Part shown: positions 5,762 through 5,770 of the stretch, piece by piece | Layout of the letters: every line of letters starts with the position of its first letter | How positions within the stretch are numbered: the first letter of the stretch is position 1 | Source of the DNA: Victivallales bacterium | Lineage (GTDB): Bacteria > Verrucomicrobiota > Lentisphaeria > Oligosphaerales > Oligosphaeraceae | NCBI GenBank assembly: GCA_017615955.1 | Contig: JAFZZD010000039.1 | Coordinates: 1 to 5,770, forward strand | Length of the DNA: 5,770 nt | Direction: 5' to 3' | The notes under the pieces: generated by a model | Seen by the model: only the letters and a program-made list of their open reading frames with translations | What the model was told of the DNA's origin: nothing | Database searches by the model: none | Position numbers and translations under genes: made by a program

Positions 5762-5770
5762 TCTGAACCA

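Larger units (their letters stand above)
5483..5770. other. 288-bp right-hand stretch without a certain gene
   Basis: After the winged-helix remnant no long convincing gene is present up to the window edge. The stretch holds the right arm of the 17-bp inverted repeat, a possible 30-codon hydrophobic ORF with its ribosome binding site, a leftward promoter candidate, a run of nine A at 5717-5725, and an extended -10 element at the very end. A leftward reading frame (5713 down to 5315) also crosses it but runs antisense to the remnant and shows no recognisable domain. Confidence 0.7.

Noticed and set aside
1..5770. CRISPR array, tRNA, rRNA or insertion-sequence transposase
   Set aside because: No regularly spaced repeat-spacer units, cloverleaf pattern, rRNA-like sequence or transposase motif was seen.

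Overview
The window looks like accessory, carbohydrate-degrading sequence from a bacterium of the PVC group. Lentisphaerota/Victivallales or Kiritimatiellota are the best guesses. This rests on the style of the multidomain GH16 protein, on my recollection of where relatives of the second gene occur, and on repeats of a type common in such genomes. No marker gene fixes the taxonomy.

Layout: (1) 1-2982, a large glycoside hydrolase with a GH16 catalytic domain (catalytic motif EIDIFE, residues 615-620) between N-terminal beta-sandwich modules and C-terminal Ig-like and CBM6-like modules. It starts at the window edge without a signal peptide and is probably cut at its 5' end. (2) 2983-3071, a short spacer with three tandem copies of a 10-bp CACAGATT unit, then a good Shine-Dalgarno sequence. 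(3) 3072-5246, a 724-residue protein with an N-terminal DNA-binding-like helical domain, an apparent (beta/alpha)8 barrel carrying conserved acidic residues, and a helical C-terminus. I recognise the family as conserved but know no assigned function; it is probably an intracellular glycoside hydrolase. (4) 5249-5296, an imperfect 48-bp palindrome that looks like a dispersed REP-type repeat. (5) 5297-5482, a winged-helix fragment matching the C-terminal end of COG2865-type ATP-binding proteins, apparently a relic. (6) 5463-5508, a 17-bp inverted repeat (one mismatch) over the stop codon of that relic. (7) 5509-5770, a stretch with no certain gene. It holds a possible 30-residue hydrophobic peptide with a ribosome binding site, a good -35 box on the opposite strand aimed across it, and an extended -10 element at the right edge pointing out of the window.

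How the parts may work together: the two large genes are co-directional, 89 bp apart, and could form a polysaccharide-degrading unit. The GH16 enzyme would cut a beta-glucan or galactan outside the cell and the barrel enzyme would process imported oligosaccharides; this division of labour is inference. The right-hand 520 bp has a different character (repeat, relic, inverted repeat, small ORF). It reads as a junction between gene blocks that has collected mobile or decaying sequence. The small hydrophobic ORF with an opposing promoter resembles a type I toxin-antitoxin layout, but the evidence is thin.
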